Assembly: GCA_964036155.1 (NCBI GenBank)
Contig: OZ038423.1
Coordinates: forward strand, 65,859,249 to 65,923,248
Direction of reading: 5' to 3'
Origin: Diploscapter coronatus
Lineage: Eukaryota; Nematoda; Chromadorea; Rhabditida; Rhabditidae
Length of the DNA: 64,000 bases
The position numbers were made by a program, and so were the translations under genes. Of the stretch, positions 1-16,867 are shown in pieces. Position 1 is the first letter of the stretch, and each line of letters opens with the position of its first letter. The notes below the pieces were generated by a model. The model was not told the DNA's origin. It saw only the letters and a program-made list of their open reading frames with translations, and did not search any database.

Positions 1-39
1 ATGATGGATATTTTGTGAGAAAAGTAACTACTATTTCAG

Positions 40-3000
40 GCGGACTCCTTACAAATGATAAATCTGAGATACACTTCCCTGTCTGACAAAGCCCTATCTT
101 CTTTGTGTCGTTCACTGCGAGGCATGCCGTCTCCTGCTCTTTCCTGCCTCCATTTGGAAAACACTAATATGTCCGGCAAAAATCTGCTCGTATTGTGCTG
201 CTCTCTGAAGAATAACGATACTCTAAAAGGTGCAATTATGATCGTTCAGGATAAAATGGGGGAAAACTATTCCAGAACTCTACCTCGGTGATAATAATCT
301 GCAACCTACTGACGGAGCGCATCTCTATCAGCTAATCGTATCTAATACTTCCCTGCTTATGCTTGATCTGAGAAATAATTCGTTGGGGGTAAGTGATTTG
401 AAATTTCCAAAAATAATTCTTTATTCATTTACTTGAAAATTTTATTCGAACTGCTCCTCAGGCTATTTGTCAATGCTGATAAGATAAAAATAACAATATT
501 AAATTCAAGTGTTCTGAAATTTCAATTATTTATTTATTAGTTCAGGATTCCGGCCTCCAACATTTATGTGATGCTCTTCGATGTGCAGACGGAAAGAAAG
601 GCAGTCTGTCCGCATTAGTTCTTTGGAACAACAAACTCACTGGAAATTCCATGTTCTCTCTGGCTAGAGCTCTGAAGGAGAACGAGAAGATCGAGACGTT
701 GAATATCGGATTAAACAAAATCGGTCTGGAAGGAATGCAGCTGCTGAGAGAGGTCCTCTCTGCCAATTGCAACCTGCACAGACTCGGACTGCAAAGCACT
801 AATCTCAATAATGAAGGTATTATCTTATGATTTCAGAAATTTTTGAAATTAACCATGCTAAACTGTTACTATGCGAAATTACATGGTATTTCGTTGAACT
901 ACGACTAATTTCTTCTTATACAATTAAATTATGCATAAAAACGATAAAGATTGTGTTTTAAAGTTACTGATAACCTTCTTATGATTTTCAGCTGTGATAG
1001 TTTTGGCAGAATGTCTCGCGGATTGCCAATCCATGGTTCGGGTAGACATTCGAGATAATCCTCAGATTGGTAAGAATCGCTAATAATAAGAATTAACTAT
1101 GATAGTTTTATTCGTTTAGGATCAGCTGGTCTTCTAGCTCTGCACTCAGCGATGAAACTCAACAAGTCCATCACTCTTCTGAACATCGACAGCAGCTGCA
1201 TTGCAGTTGCCAATGAGAAGGTTGGTTTTACAAGTCTGTACTCAGATTGCAGTGTTTATGCAGTTAGACATAAATTTAGGGAATATTTGAATTAAACTTG
1301 ATAGTTTTTTGTTTTATTTCATATTCGTTTCAAATACTTCTTAAATCTGTAAAAAAAAAATTAGGCTAAAACAATAGATTAGACATTGATGAGGCTTTTG
1401 TCCTGTCAAACTAATGCTATTATCTCGAAAACGAGTTGATTTTTAAAATAACTTTCCTTGAAAGAAACAATGAGTTCGAAAAGTCCCCTTAGGACATTAT
1501 ATTAATCCGGCTTGTCGTGCGTGATTTGCATGTATCTTTGCTTATCTTAGCTAAAAGCACATCAGACGGAATTCCAACGATACTTCGATGAGATCGGGGC
1601 CTTCTGCGAGAGGAACAAGAAGGAGGCTCTGCAGAGGCTGAAAGTACGGATAAGGAATGAGGAAACTGAAGGAAGTCAGGATGACAAAACAGATGATAAT
1701 GCAGAAGGGAAGGCGGACGGAAAAGAAGAGGAAGAAGAAGAAGAAGGAGGAAATACTGATGAGGGTAGAGGTATGAAGATTAAAAAAGAAGAAGATAAAT
1801 GAAGATCATAAAGGACTCATAGAAGGAGAAGAAAGCGGCCAATCTCGAACGGGCAGCGAGAGGAGAGCTCACTCTGACGACACAGCCCCTGTGAGATTCT
1901 CGACATTCGACAGTCTCCTGTCTCCCATGTCTGTAGTAGTTCACGGGGGAATCGTTGATGGGAGATTCACGAGGAGTTGCTCGTTGACTTGCGATGAAAC
2001 TGTACACGATATTTCGGTAAGCGAATTAGAAAGGTCATAATTGCATTGAGGACACAAATATCGAATCGCCCGAATAATCTCGTTTCAAGTGTGTAATCAC
2101 GGATTTTATGAAAATTTTAATCAAAACATAACCAAAATTTCAAGGTTGATAAAACTATAATTATCAGTAAATAATAAATAATAATTATTATTAACATGTA
2201 CCCACATACTTATTGATTTTGTATTTAATTTTTATCATCCTCTATGAGGATCAGTTTGTAAATGGCGTAACACGAAACGGCGAAACTCCTTGAATTATTT
2301 TACGTAACGCCAAAACGACGGAGCGTTTCCTTTTCTGGCATACTTCCTGTCAATGTCTATTGCATTTCGCCATTACTGCGTTTCGTCAATTACTAAAAAG
2401 CGCTCTGTCATTTCGATTTACACCAATCTGCCGTTATGTCATTTACAGGTTTCCTTCATGAAGTTATGATAACTATTTTTCTCAAAATGGAACGAAACTA
2501 CGGGACAACCCCTTACTCTCGTACATGATGTCAGAATAATTTTAATTTTCAGGAGCGAATTCAGTCAATGAGTGCCTCTGCATTATCACTCGACGTCACA
2601 TCGAATTCTGACTCGACTGCAACAATCAAGAAAGGAAGCAGCACTGGTGCTGCACTCAATTCATCACTTTCAAAGAGTAAAACGAGTTGTAGAGAACAGA
2701 TCATAGTTGATTTTTAGTGGAATGGACCTCGCTTCCTTCAATTCCGCAGGCGGAATCAGCAATGGGGAATGCAAGTGTAGCTCCGGTTGTTAGGAAAACT
2801 AGACGGTTTTCTGTGTCGCCATCCTCTTCTACATTCGATGTTACGGTGAGTTAGTACATGAAGCTATGTCAATTCCTAAACGAACCACTTAAAATAACCT
2901 AGAAAATGTTACAGCCCCGTCCTTCATCAGTGTCCCCAGTTCCTGCCTCACACAGTCCGAGCTATTCGCCTAATAGACCCTTGTCATTGCAGCCTCCAAG

Positions 3001-3530
3001 AACCCTCAATCTATGGACTGTTCATTGTAAGTTTTGTCTTCAAGTTCAAATTTAGAAGTAAAATATCAATATGAATTCAAAGAAAAATAACTTAGCCGTT
3101 CCTTCTCCTTCGTTATCGCCTATACCAGTGGGTCGCAGTTACACGACAGAAACTGCCGAGCAGATTGAGGACGAAGTCAGAAATGTGATCAATGATCTCG
3201 TCAATTTTGTTGTAAGTCATTTCATTCCTTTTACAACAAGAAATAATTATTTTATTTTAGGCGTACGAAAACCAAGACGATGATTTGCGTTCTCCTGGAG
3301 GAGCAAAAGGGTTCGGAAAGAGAATGGGTCAGATCGAGGAGGAATCGGAGAGTGATGAAGAGGCCGTGCAGGCCTGTTTGAGAGGGGCGATCAGGGAAGT
3401 GCTGAGGAATGAGAAGGAGGAGTTGAGGAGGGCTGTGGAGAGCAGGAGGAGGAAGGCAGGCACGCCTGTCTCCACCCCGCTCAAGAACATTCTCGCTAAT
3501 TGGCCCACGCCTAATCACGACGATACATAG
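40..3530 (+). CDS. PPP1R37-like leucine-rich-repeat protein, 3' part (5' end off the window)
   Basis: Twelve exons keep one open frame: 40-229, 276-388, 546-816, 992-1069, 1120-1220, 1551-1770, 1823-2016, 2553-2676, 2718-2845, 2915-3026, 3096-3211, 3261-3530, giving about 638 residues with the N-terminus missing. The first five exons encode RNI-type leucine-rich repeats (seen as L-x-L-x-N units such as LYLGDNNLQ, LDLRNNSLG, LVLWNNKLT, LNIGLNKIG). Exon 1551-1770 continues into a basic helix and then a Glu/Asp-rich stretch, followed by a long Ser/Pro-rich region and a charged C-terminal helix. This order (cytosolic LRR solenoid, then disordered tail) fits PPP1R37/LRRC68, a regulator of protein phosphatase 1; that assignment is by architecture and remembered similarity. 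I did not see an RVxF PP1-docking motif, but the N-terminus, where it would lie, is missing. The donor after 1764 or 1770 is ambiguous, and both keep frame. Confidence 0.7.
2017..2552 (+). other. Large intron of the LRR gene
   Basis: The 536-base intron between the exons ending at 2016 and starting at 2553. It is AT-rich and has a GC-richer patch at about 2262-2400 with several partly repeated cgaaacg/ggcgaaa words. I see no coding signal or clean inverted repeat in it. Confidence 0.5.
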
Positions 3531-6056
3531 TTTCGAATATCTTCGGTATCGGTGAGAGTACGAAATCTATTTTTACCAAAAACTATTTTTCTTACTGCCG
3601 AAAAATTTTTGGACCACACAACTAGGGTCTTCTAAATCATTTTTGTCTTCAACGAAAATGAAATTGGGTATTTTGGAAGACTCAAGTAGTTCGAATCAAT
3701 GATACCTGTGCTTTTCTAGACTCTAGTATATGTGAAATGATTGATATTCATGCAAAACCAAAACCGTCGGAGTTTTGAAGCTAGATGCTGTTGAATTCGA
3801 CAGTTTATATCGCCGATCTCATTCTAATAATTCAGAACAACTATGAAAATTTTATCGAATTTTATGATGATGTACATGAGAATTTTACACTATTGAATTG
3901 TATGCAAAGTTGAGTGTAAGAATAGGACTGAAATATTGTTTGACCTTGATAGCTCTTTTCAATGATGATTTCTATTGTAGATACTGTTTCCCGGCTGTCG
4001 ATGCATGCGTTGCTTATGATTTCGTCTCTTTATACTCGCTCTGTGATAGTTCGAGAGTAGATTTTGGTCAATTCTCATGTTTTCTTACAATAGTCAATTT
4101 CTCTTTTGATTCAACATTATCATGAAGAAATTGAATTTGTGATATTGCTGTGTCAGTTTATAGATCGCAATCTTACGAAATAATAATTTCTATTTTCACC
4201 GCTACTTTGCTGTACATAGAAAATATTAATATTTTTCTTTTGATTACGGTACCACATTTTCAAGTCCTCATATTTATTTCTGATTGTATGTTGGATGTCT
4301 TGCAGAATTACGGTCATAATTCACCAATATTATTGACCACACTCAATTTGTCTTACATTACATTAGATTTGTATGTTGTTCTCTTATTTCCTGCAAAGTT
4401 ACGGATAACTCTTCTATATACAATTTTATGATTACTTTTAAATTTGTATACTTGTTGTAGGAACCTCTTTTGGTATTTTCTGGATAATATTCAATTGCAT
4501 ATAGATTTATGATGTTTTTCTTCTAATATTATTCATTTAGATCTATTTAATTAATAAACGATTTGGAATATGTCGGTTTGTCGAAATTTTAAGCTAATAA
4601 ACGAGATAAGTAACATTCGATTGACGAACCTGAACTGTTACAAACTTTAAAATTGTTGCTTTATTTAGCAAATTCATAATATTTACACATATTCATCTTT
4701 TGAATTCTAAACACAAAATAATTTAGGTGAAAAGGCTCAGGAATTAGAGCTGCGGAAACGGTTGTACCCAAACAAAGCACAAGTGTATGACAATAAATTG
4801 CAGTGAATATGGCATCTTTGAATCGCTTAAATTCAAATTTTTCAGACTTCTCAAAATTCGACCTGCAAAAAACTAGTATGCCATACTGAGAGAAAAGAGC
4901 ACGTCCTTTCTCTTGAAAAAGTCATTATTTTTCTGCGGGTCGATTTTTGAGAAGTCTGATTTTTCAACCTCAACGAATTTGAATTTTATGATTCAGAAGA
5001 TGAATTGGAATAAATAGGTAAAGAATGAACGAATGAGATGATTTTATGAACCCAAAACGAACAAGGGAATATGCACAAATGTGTGACTATTTGAAAGAAA
5101 CGCAATGACTCGAAGCATCGAAGCAATTTAGCAGATTAATATAACATCAGAAATTTGCAACAGGACTGAAGGTGCTCAATCTAAAGAAATTAACTCAATC
5201 CTGTTGCAATCAGAAATTCAGACAAAATCTCGATCGAGAGTAATTGGAAAGAATAAATGATAAGAGATCAAAATGAATCAGCAAAGACTGAAGTACAAGT
5301 GGAAAATATAAGGAAGAAATAGGGTTAATTTTACAGTCAACAAAATAAGCAAAAGAACAAAGTGGGATGTTTAGGTTCTCTTGTATTTCTCACCAGAATT
5401 TTATCGTCAAACTATTTGCAAATGTTACTTACTAACAATAAAAAAGAAATGGAGAACGATTTCCAGAAATTGTAGGTTTCGCTCAATTATATCAATTTCG
5501 GTTTAATTTTCAAAATTATGCATACTCATTTCCGAGCTCTAGCTAAATAGAAAAATATGGGTAACACTTACAGTTGGATGATAGTCTGGTGAAAAATACA
5601 ATGATCAGAGGTAAAAGAAATAAGCTCATAGCTGCAGGTAATCGATCAAATCAATCAGTTGAATGAAGGAATCAGAAATTGGTGAAGTGAATGAGAAGTT
5701 GTATTTGCGTGAGGTTAAAGATTAGCCAACAATGCTAATATGCAGTTATAGCTGAATGGTGGAGGAGTGAAAGACGATAAGGCAATCAGGGAATAAAATT
5801 ATGAGGGGAAGTTAGGAAGAAAAGGGATTAAAATGACAGAAATGCACAGATAGTGAAAACGGGAGTAATTGAACGAAAAAGGATAGAATACCCTGTCTAT
5901 TGAGAAGCTGTCCTCTGTGACATGTAACTAACAAATCTAGAATCGATACGAATGCCTTCAAACAAATAAATAAGTGATGCATAATCATAAAGGCTAAGAA
6001 AAATATATGCATCAAAATAAAAACCAGAAAATTTGTGACTCACGATTGCTGTGTGA
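3531..6056. other. Convergent intergenic region
   Basis: The LRR gene (+) and the kinase gene (-) converge here, so both 3' UTRs must lie within it. AT-rich, with an AATAAA hexamer at about 4553 on the plus strand. The open frames at 3898-4431 have no homology I recognise and no gene-like codon pattern. It contains one fold-back element (4816-5003) and a small 15-base-stem hairpin at 5156-5205. Confidence 0.5.
4816..5003. repeat. Fold-back (inverted-repeat) element
   Basis: Bases 4843-4870 (starting cagacttctcaaaattcgac) are the imperfect reverse complement of 4927-4958 (ending gagaagtctg), with about 55 bases of loop. The outer flanks (4817-4842 and 4959-5003) also pair imperfectly through shared aaattcaaat words. 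This looks like a small non-autonomous DNA element or an old hairpin repeat; I cannot assign a family. Confidence 0.6.
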
Positions 6057-10696
<4,640 letters not shown>

Positions 10697-11665
10697 CGCG
10701 GCTCTGCCTCTGCCCTCCACTTTGCCTCTCTACACCACCTTCTGCTCTGTCCGATGTCTCCAACCTAGAAGTCGAGCATTGTCCATGTTCACAACGAACG
10801 AATTAGCACAAATCGATGAGTCGATTAAACGGGGGAATAAATGGGGAGACACGATAGAATAGAGACGGAAAGAGTGAAAGAGAGAAGAGTGAACTATATG
10901 CATAGCAAACGCAAAACTAGAAAAAATGATATGGAAGCGGAAAAAAACGTGTTTCCGGAGTTGAAAATGGAGTCGACATCGACGCTACGAAAGTTGCGCC
11001 TAATTGCCTCGTAAATCGATAGCTGAAAGAGAAGAGAGAAGAATGGAATAAAGGGGAGAGGGGAAGAGAATGAAAAGGAAAAGACAACTTTGAAGGAAAA
11101 CTGAAAAGCCTCGACCGGAAATGATACCAAATGCATGCACACAAGACGAGCATGCAAGCACTGCCATGTCACCCAATATTTCCCCGATTTTTTGCGATGT
11201 GCCATTTTAGATTTGTTTGCAGAGCAATTTTTGACGTTTCAGAGTGAAGTATAAAATTTCCAACTTCAACTTCGAGAGAAATTAGCTGAAATGGGCAAAA
11301 AAGCCTATATAAACTTACAGATGGAGAAGCTTCAAAGTTATGTGGCTATTTCACTTGAATGTTATGCAGCATCTTCGGTTGACCTCTTCGATGAATAGTA
11401 GCTATGACGCAACAATATCCAAAAGAAATAATTTTCAATCAGTTATTATATAATTCATGGTTTTTTCAATAAGCCTTTCTCTCCTCTTGTTCGATTGCAA
11501 TTGGATTGCAGAAATACCCTATTATTCTGTAAAACTCATCTACCTATTACACGGCACTGCTTCAGTAGCCGACATATTGCAGTAATTGAATAAAGCGCAA
11601 ATGGCTGAACTCCGCACCTAATGTCGAGAACTACATGAGTTAGTATCCATCTGTGCTGCAATAGA
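10697..11665. other. Divergent intergenic region (kinase and receptor 5' ends)
   Basis: About 970 bases separate the kinase start codon (minus strand) from the receptor start codon (plus strand). It should hold the promoters of both genes. Purine-rich tracts at 10865-11100 on the plus strand create spurious minus-strand frames. No recognisable regulatory motif was found. Confidence 0.4.
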
Positions 11666-13577
11666 ATGCAAGTAGACAGTCCGCCTAAGGTTGATATCAT
11701 CTTCGGATCGTTCTGCTTCACATATGCTGCCCTATCACAAATTTTGTATCTTCTGATAGTCATTACGATAGTGAGAAACCGTCGAAAAATGCCATATTTA
11801 GGAAGTCCATTCTTTAGTCTCGTCATTTCACAGGTAGGTGGTATAGATTTATTCGATTCACTAATCGATGCCGATTAAAATAAAAACGTATAATGGTAAA
11901 TTTTCAGTTCATATCTGATTTCGTATTCTTTCTGCACTTCAATATTTTGATGCGTGGCAGAAAGTTCGGTTTGTTCGCAACTTTCTGGCTGTCTAATAGT
12001 CCAGAAACTCAATTCGTCGGACGATATACAAATGCTTCACACTATTATAATAAGCTTACCGTTTATATCGGGCAGATATTATTCGCTTTCAACAGATATT
12101 TCGTCTTTAAAAATAATAGAAAAGTAAAAATAACCTCTACAAATTTCCTAAGTAAATTGCTAAATTGTAGAACTGGTCGAATAGAATGTTATGGACTTTA
12201 CGTTCTGTACAATTCATTTTGCCTCTATTTTACATAATTCCATTCAATTTTCGAAGTTCATTACGCTTATACTACACGTATGATTCAATTTATATCATTC
12301 GACTTGTATTGGATCCACTAACATTAAGTGTGAGCTAAAATTTCATTGTAAATTTTGGACTTTAATAACAAACTGCGGCGCAAAACTTTGAGTACACCTG
12401 AGGTATAAGCTTCTGGAGATTTTAACTATATCCAGATTAATGATCTTTTTTTTTCGATTTTCCACTAATATTTTTCATCAATTTCCATAGTTAAGGACAA
12501 TTTTCAGGAAAAAATTCATTAAAAAAACTAGTAAATCGGATCCGTCGAAACCTTGGGGATATATGTAGTAAAAATTACGGCCGAATAGATTTACTCTATG
12601 AGGGTGTAGGGCCTCATAGCCTCAGATGTACTCAAAATTTTTCACTGCAGTGTAAATTTTAGACATCAGCAATGGTCGACACAATTACATCATCGACAGC
12701 TACAGTTTTGTGCATTTATTTCTATTTGAGAACTTTCTTCATAATTCGATCAACTCTGAGCACGATCGACTCGTCCCAAAGGAAGGTAATAAATTTGAAT
12801 GGTTTCATTTCAAATTGAATAAAAGATCATGGAAAAACTATTAATGACTTTTTGTCTAGAAATTATTTTCTTTTGAAATTGCAATAATGACACGAAGGAG
12901 TCGTTTTTTGTCATTTTGCTTATTTTATCAGCACAATATGCAAAACTCAGTTTGTATGCAATTGAAAGTTTCCACATTTGCCGACATTAAATTGCCTTAA
13001 TCTTTGCTGTTACTCATAAAGCGAATATGCATGAGTAATAAAAGAACTTATGCAAGAAATTTCAATGATACGATTACAAAGTTTTATGAAATTTATTTTT
13101 TCATCAAATTGGAAAACAAATTATGGTGATCATCTCTAACAAGAATTCCCCAAACTAATTGAAAATAAGACTGAAAACTGCATAAATTAAACAATTGATC
13201 ATAACGCATTTCAAAGGAAGAATAATAGTGACTAAAAGTTCAGATTGAAATGAAAAGCGAAATTCGTCTGATGCTATCTTCCATGGTTGTTTTCTTTGTT
13301 CTCATTGCAAATGCTATTTCACAGATCCTACTGTTTATCGCTGATAAAAATGGCGAGAGTGGAGGAAAGTCAGATTTCAATGTGGCCTCTGTGCACGATC
13401 TCATGTAGGATTTAGCTTATTACTTCATCAATATTATCATCTCACTTTAGATATCCATTTATCGATTTGAGCTACACATCCAAGCCATGGGCATTACTAT
13501 TCATTTCGCCGAGTCTACGAAGAGCAGTGTGGCAAGAACTAATTTGCGGATTTGGAGTCATTCATATTAAAATCTGA
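11666..13577 (+). CDS. Nematode 7TM G-protein-coupled receptor (serpentine chemoreceptor, srv/srg-like)
   Basis: Six exons in phase, 11666-11833, 11908-12123, 12171-12329, 12663-12785, 13244-13404 and 13451-13577, give 317 residues, the typical length of nematode chemoreceptors. Seven hydrophobic segments are visible: TM1 in exon 1 (YLLIVITIV), TM2 across the exon 1/2 junction, TM3 in exon 2 ending with GQILFAFNRY (in the position of the DRY-type motif), TM4 in exon 3, TM5 in exon 4, TM6 in exon 5 (MVVFFVLIANAI), and TM7 in exon 6 with PWALLFISPSLRR, the usual nematode TM7 to basic tail. Likely a chemosensory receptor in a neuron membrane. The family (srv, srg, srx or related) cannot be fixed by eye. 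The ATG chosen is the first in frame; TM1 starts about 13 residues after it, so no signal peptide is needed. It stands alone rather than in a cluster. Confidence 0.75.
12370..12653. mobile_element. MITE-like inverted-repeat element in a receptor intron
   Basis: Left arm 12371-12405 (aactgcggcgcaaaactttg onward) and right arm 12615-12652 are imperfect inverted repeats of about 35 bases, sharing tttgagtaca and ctgaggta-type words. The element is about 284 bases with no coding capacity and fills most of the intron between receptor exons 3 and 4. The right end is followed by TA, so a Tc1/mariner-type origin is possible; the left TA duplication is not clear. Confidence 0.6.
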
Positions 13578-16500
13578 TGATGAATCAGAGGCTGTCTCTG
13601 CAGATTAACGATATATCTCATATCTGCCAATATGCAAACGAATACCATGTTTTGTTCATAAAATCCGGTATTTTTCGCCGATCTAATTATTCGATTTATC
13701 TTTGTTGCCATTCTCTGTCTGCGTCTTGTCTATGGCCATATCCATCAATTGTCAACTTTACTTCAGCATTTCATTTATTACACACACTGGAATTTATGTT
13801 TGGCAATGACTTGCTGCTAAATAAATGCTTTCTTTTCATTGGCGTAGAGATGTATAAGGGATATCCTTTCGTGAAAGCTATAGAATGGAAAGTATGTTGT
13901 GCACATGTTAACATCACAGATTCTCTTCCTTTTCCTTTCTCCATTTCTCTACTAGATCTATTGAAGAGTCCGTAAGACAATGCGCATGTCCGAAATGCGC
14001 ACTTGTTCGTTTTTGGATATGTAAAATCGCGCTCAGACCTAGGGAGCACTTTCGTTAGAAGAAAATAAAATAGAAGGGGTAGGTCGCACAAATGAAATTT
14101 TGGCTAGTGAAAGGTTAGAGATAGAAAATTTGTTAAGAAAATATACTGGGGACAGGTTGCAAAGACCTTCCGACGCTTGTCCTCACTAGATCTAGCCGCG
14201 CTATTTTCCATTTTTATCAAGTAACCGAACATCCACAATAGTTTTTTTCTTTCATTTTTACTTGAATTCTATGCTTACGAGTATAAGAGTGACGTGGGGG
14301 TAGGGTGAACCATAAAACACGACTGTTTCTTTCTCAAAAATTTGAATAGCCATTGATATTCAAATAGCGAATAAATTGTAGCCTGTCTGTCTGTTCGTGT
14401 GTCTGATGTCGGAATAGTTCAAGAATTCGTCCTTCCCGTATCGTAAGTCAACTGCACTTTCACCTCACAGCTGGAGTTATCTCGGCTGCATTTTTCCTTT
14501 CCCCTTCCTTTTCCCATTCACTGCACGTCCTCTTGGTTGCCTCTGTGATCAGCCTGCCTATGGCTGTGGATGTGAATTGCAGATAGAGGCCGATTTTCTG
14601 ATCGACTGCCTCTGCACTTTTTGTCGTTTTCAGACTCAATTAGTATGTTTCTGACAATCAACACCCCCAGTCTTGCATCCAGCATCTCGCAGCCTGGCGC
14701 ATGTTTCAGCCTGAATGGTATCGCTCTTCATCCTCAGCTTCTCGGCTTCTCGCGTCAGCCGCAATCACTTTGTCTGTGTCTAAAGCGTCTCTCTTCTCGC
14801 ATGGATTCTCCTTCTCACTCGAGTAATTTAGGTCGTTTCGCGTTCTTTGCAACGGGAGAATCTTCCTTCCCTTCGAGATCTCTCTTTCTTCCCTTTCTCC
14901 GCAATCCGGTTTCGGATTCTCGGTAGCTCAACCGGTTTGATCGGATTCTAACTGCTCGATAAATTCCACAGATAACATATAGCGTGGCGATAAATAAGTG
15001 TTAGCTTTCTATTTGAATAACGCCTCCTCTCCCAATGTCGATGTTCCAACATCTCTGCGGTTGCGTCAGGGTCTTATTTTGCTTTCGCTAGAACTTTCCT
15101 CTCGGTGACTTGTTTCGTGGCTTTTAGTGTCAGTGTTTCAGACGTTTCTTCCATTTCCATTTCCATTTCAGCCTGTCCGTTGGCAGCTTTCATCTTCACG
15201 TCTACGCAATCGTCCATTTCCTCAAGTCAGTGGCACTTTCACTGTCAATCTGTCGATCCTCCCCCTTTTCTTTTCTCCCTCTCAAACCCCACGTCCCATA
15301 TTTCTCTTCCCGCTATCTTCAGATATCGTCACATCTTCCGCTTACAATTAGCACTTTATTCTAGCAAAATAGTCGTCCTTGGCATGCCACTTTCTAAATA
15401 AATTCATCCGGATTTACTCTCCACGATTCCAGATTTGTCTCTATTTTATAGCGTGGTCATCAAATTTCCGTATGACCACAATATCTTCAGAAAATAGTCT
15501 TTTTTATTATTCTCGACACCCCGTTTCATTCGCAGACCAAGGAATAAGATTTCCAAGTGTCTCAGTGGTAATCTGTTTCATGTCTCTGGTCGGTTCATTT
15601 CCGTGTGCAGCTGTATTCGTTCGTCTTAATCCAGCGAACCGGCTGCTTACAGCTACTCCTCCTGTAGCAGTTACGAAGTGGGGCATTTGCTCTTCTCTTC
15701 TCCTTCCCTTTTTCTCTGCTACTTGCCCCGGCAATGAGTTTTCTCTTTCTACCAGTCTTTCATAGTCTCCATTCTCCTCTTCTCTTTAGCATTGTTTTGC
15801 ATTCCTCGATTTCATCATCGTCCTCAGTCATCCTCAGCACTACGCAATACAATTGGCTTCTTCCCATTCTTCTCCCCCAATCGAATAGTCAAATGGCTGT
15901 CAAGTTGTGTCCTAATTTCTCTTCTTCATATCCTCATTTTTACCCTGCTTCACGTCGGATCGAATGAAAGTATTCATCCAAAAGTGGTCAATTTAGCTAT
16001 TATGCTTTTCCGAGTTGAGAGGAGGAACTTTGGCAGCATCCTCAATTCGCAATGTCACGCAATCCGTGAAAATCACGCATTTCACACAATCGTGGGATCT
16101 AACTTTCATTATTCTCGCTTCACTTCTTTGGATTACTTTATTTTCGCGCATTACATCTTCGTATTTTCTTATTTTTACTGCCATCTTCACATATTCACAC
16201 TCCAGCTTAGGTTGTTCTGGAAGAAAAACCTAATTATTCTTGCCACTAGTTCTCATTTTGATGGATGGCAAAATCACAGCGTGATTGTTAGCCTGTGATC
16301 GATTTCAATTCATTATTCTCACGTTATTCATTCCTCGAATCCAAACACTTCTTTTGGCTTATCGAAAGGGCGATCTATATGCGTCTGTTCACGTGTGTTT
16401 TTGCATACAAAAATGTTTTCATGGACACAAAAAGAAGAGTGAGGAGGGATGGCTGCTAAAAACCATTTGTGTTTCTTCATAAGTGGCAATGAGGCAAAAC

Positions 16501-16867
16501 GGAACGCGCTTGTCTCGTGCCTCACTTCAGCAGTAGTATTTCGGCTGCAAATATCCCCCCTCAGTTGTTGCCTTTCCAGTCGTGTATTGTTGTGTCGTTG
16601 TTGAGTGATCTCGAATGATCGAGATTCTCGCCCCTTGTTTCTCACTGCCCATTTTTGTCCGGCAATGATGCAATTATTTGCCCATTCATCTATTCATCTC
16701 ATCCCGTTCAGGTCTGCCGTTGCCGTTTGTCTCCGTTCGTCCATTCTATTGTCTTCCTTCTCGGCTTCCCGATTCGACTCCTTCCGTCCTCATTTCGCAT
16801 GCAGCTTCGGCTGCTATGTCATCGCCCACCTGATCGTTACATTTTCACCTTCTCCACAATCAACTCG
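13578..16867. other. 3.3-kb intergenic region, pyrimidine-rich
   Basis: No convincing gene. The plus strand is strongly C/T-rich (especially 14440-16000), which opens long frames of Ser, Phe and Leu (for example 15105-15401 and 15792-16298) that lack any recognisable domain. It should contain the promoter of the secreted-protein gene starting at 16868. Confidence 0.5.

Noticed and set aside
15792..16298. 168-codon open frame upstream of the secreted-protein gene
   Set aside because: Aromatic/Ser-rich translation of a C/T-rich tract; overlapping frames in other phases are equally open, and there is no domain.
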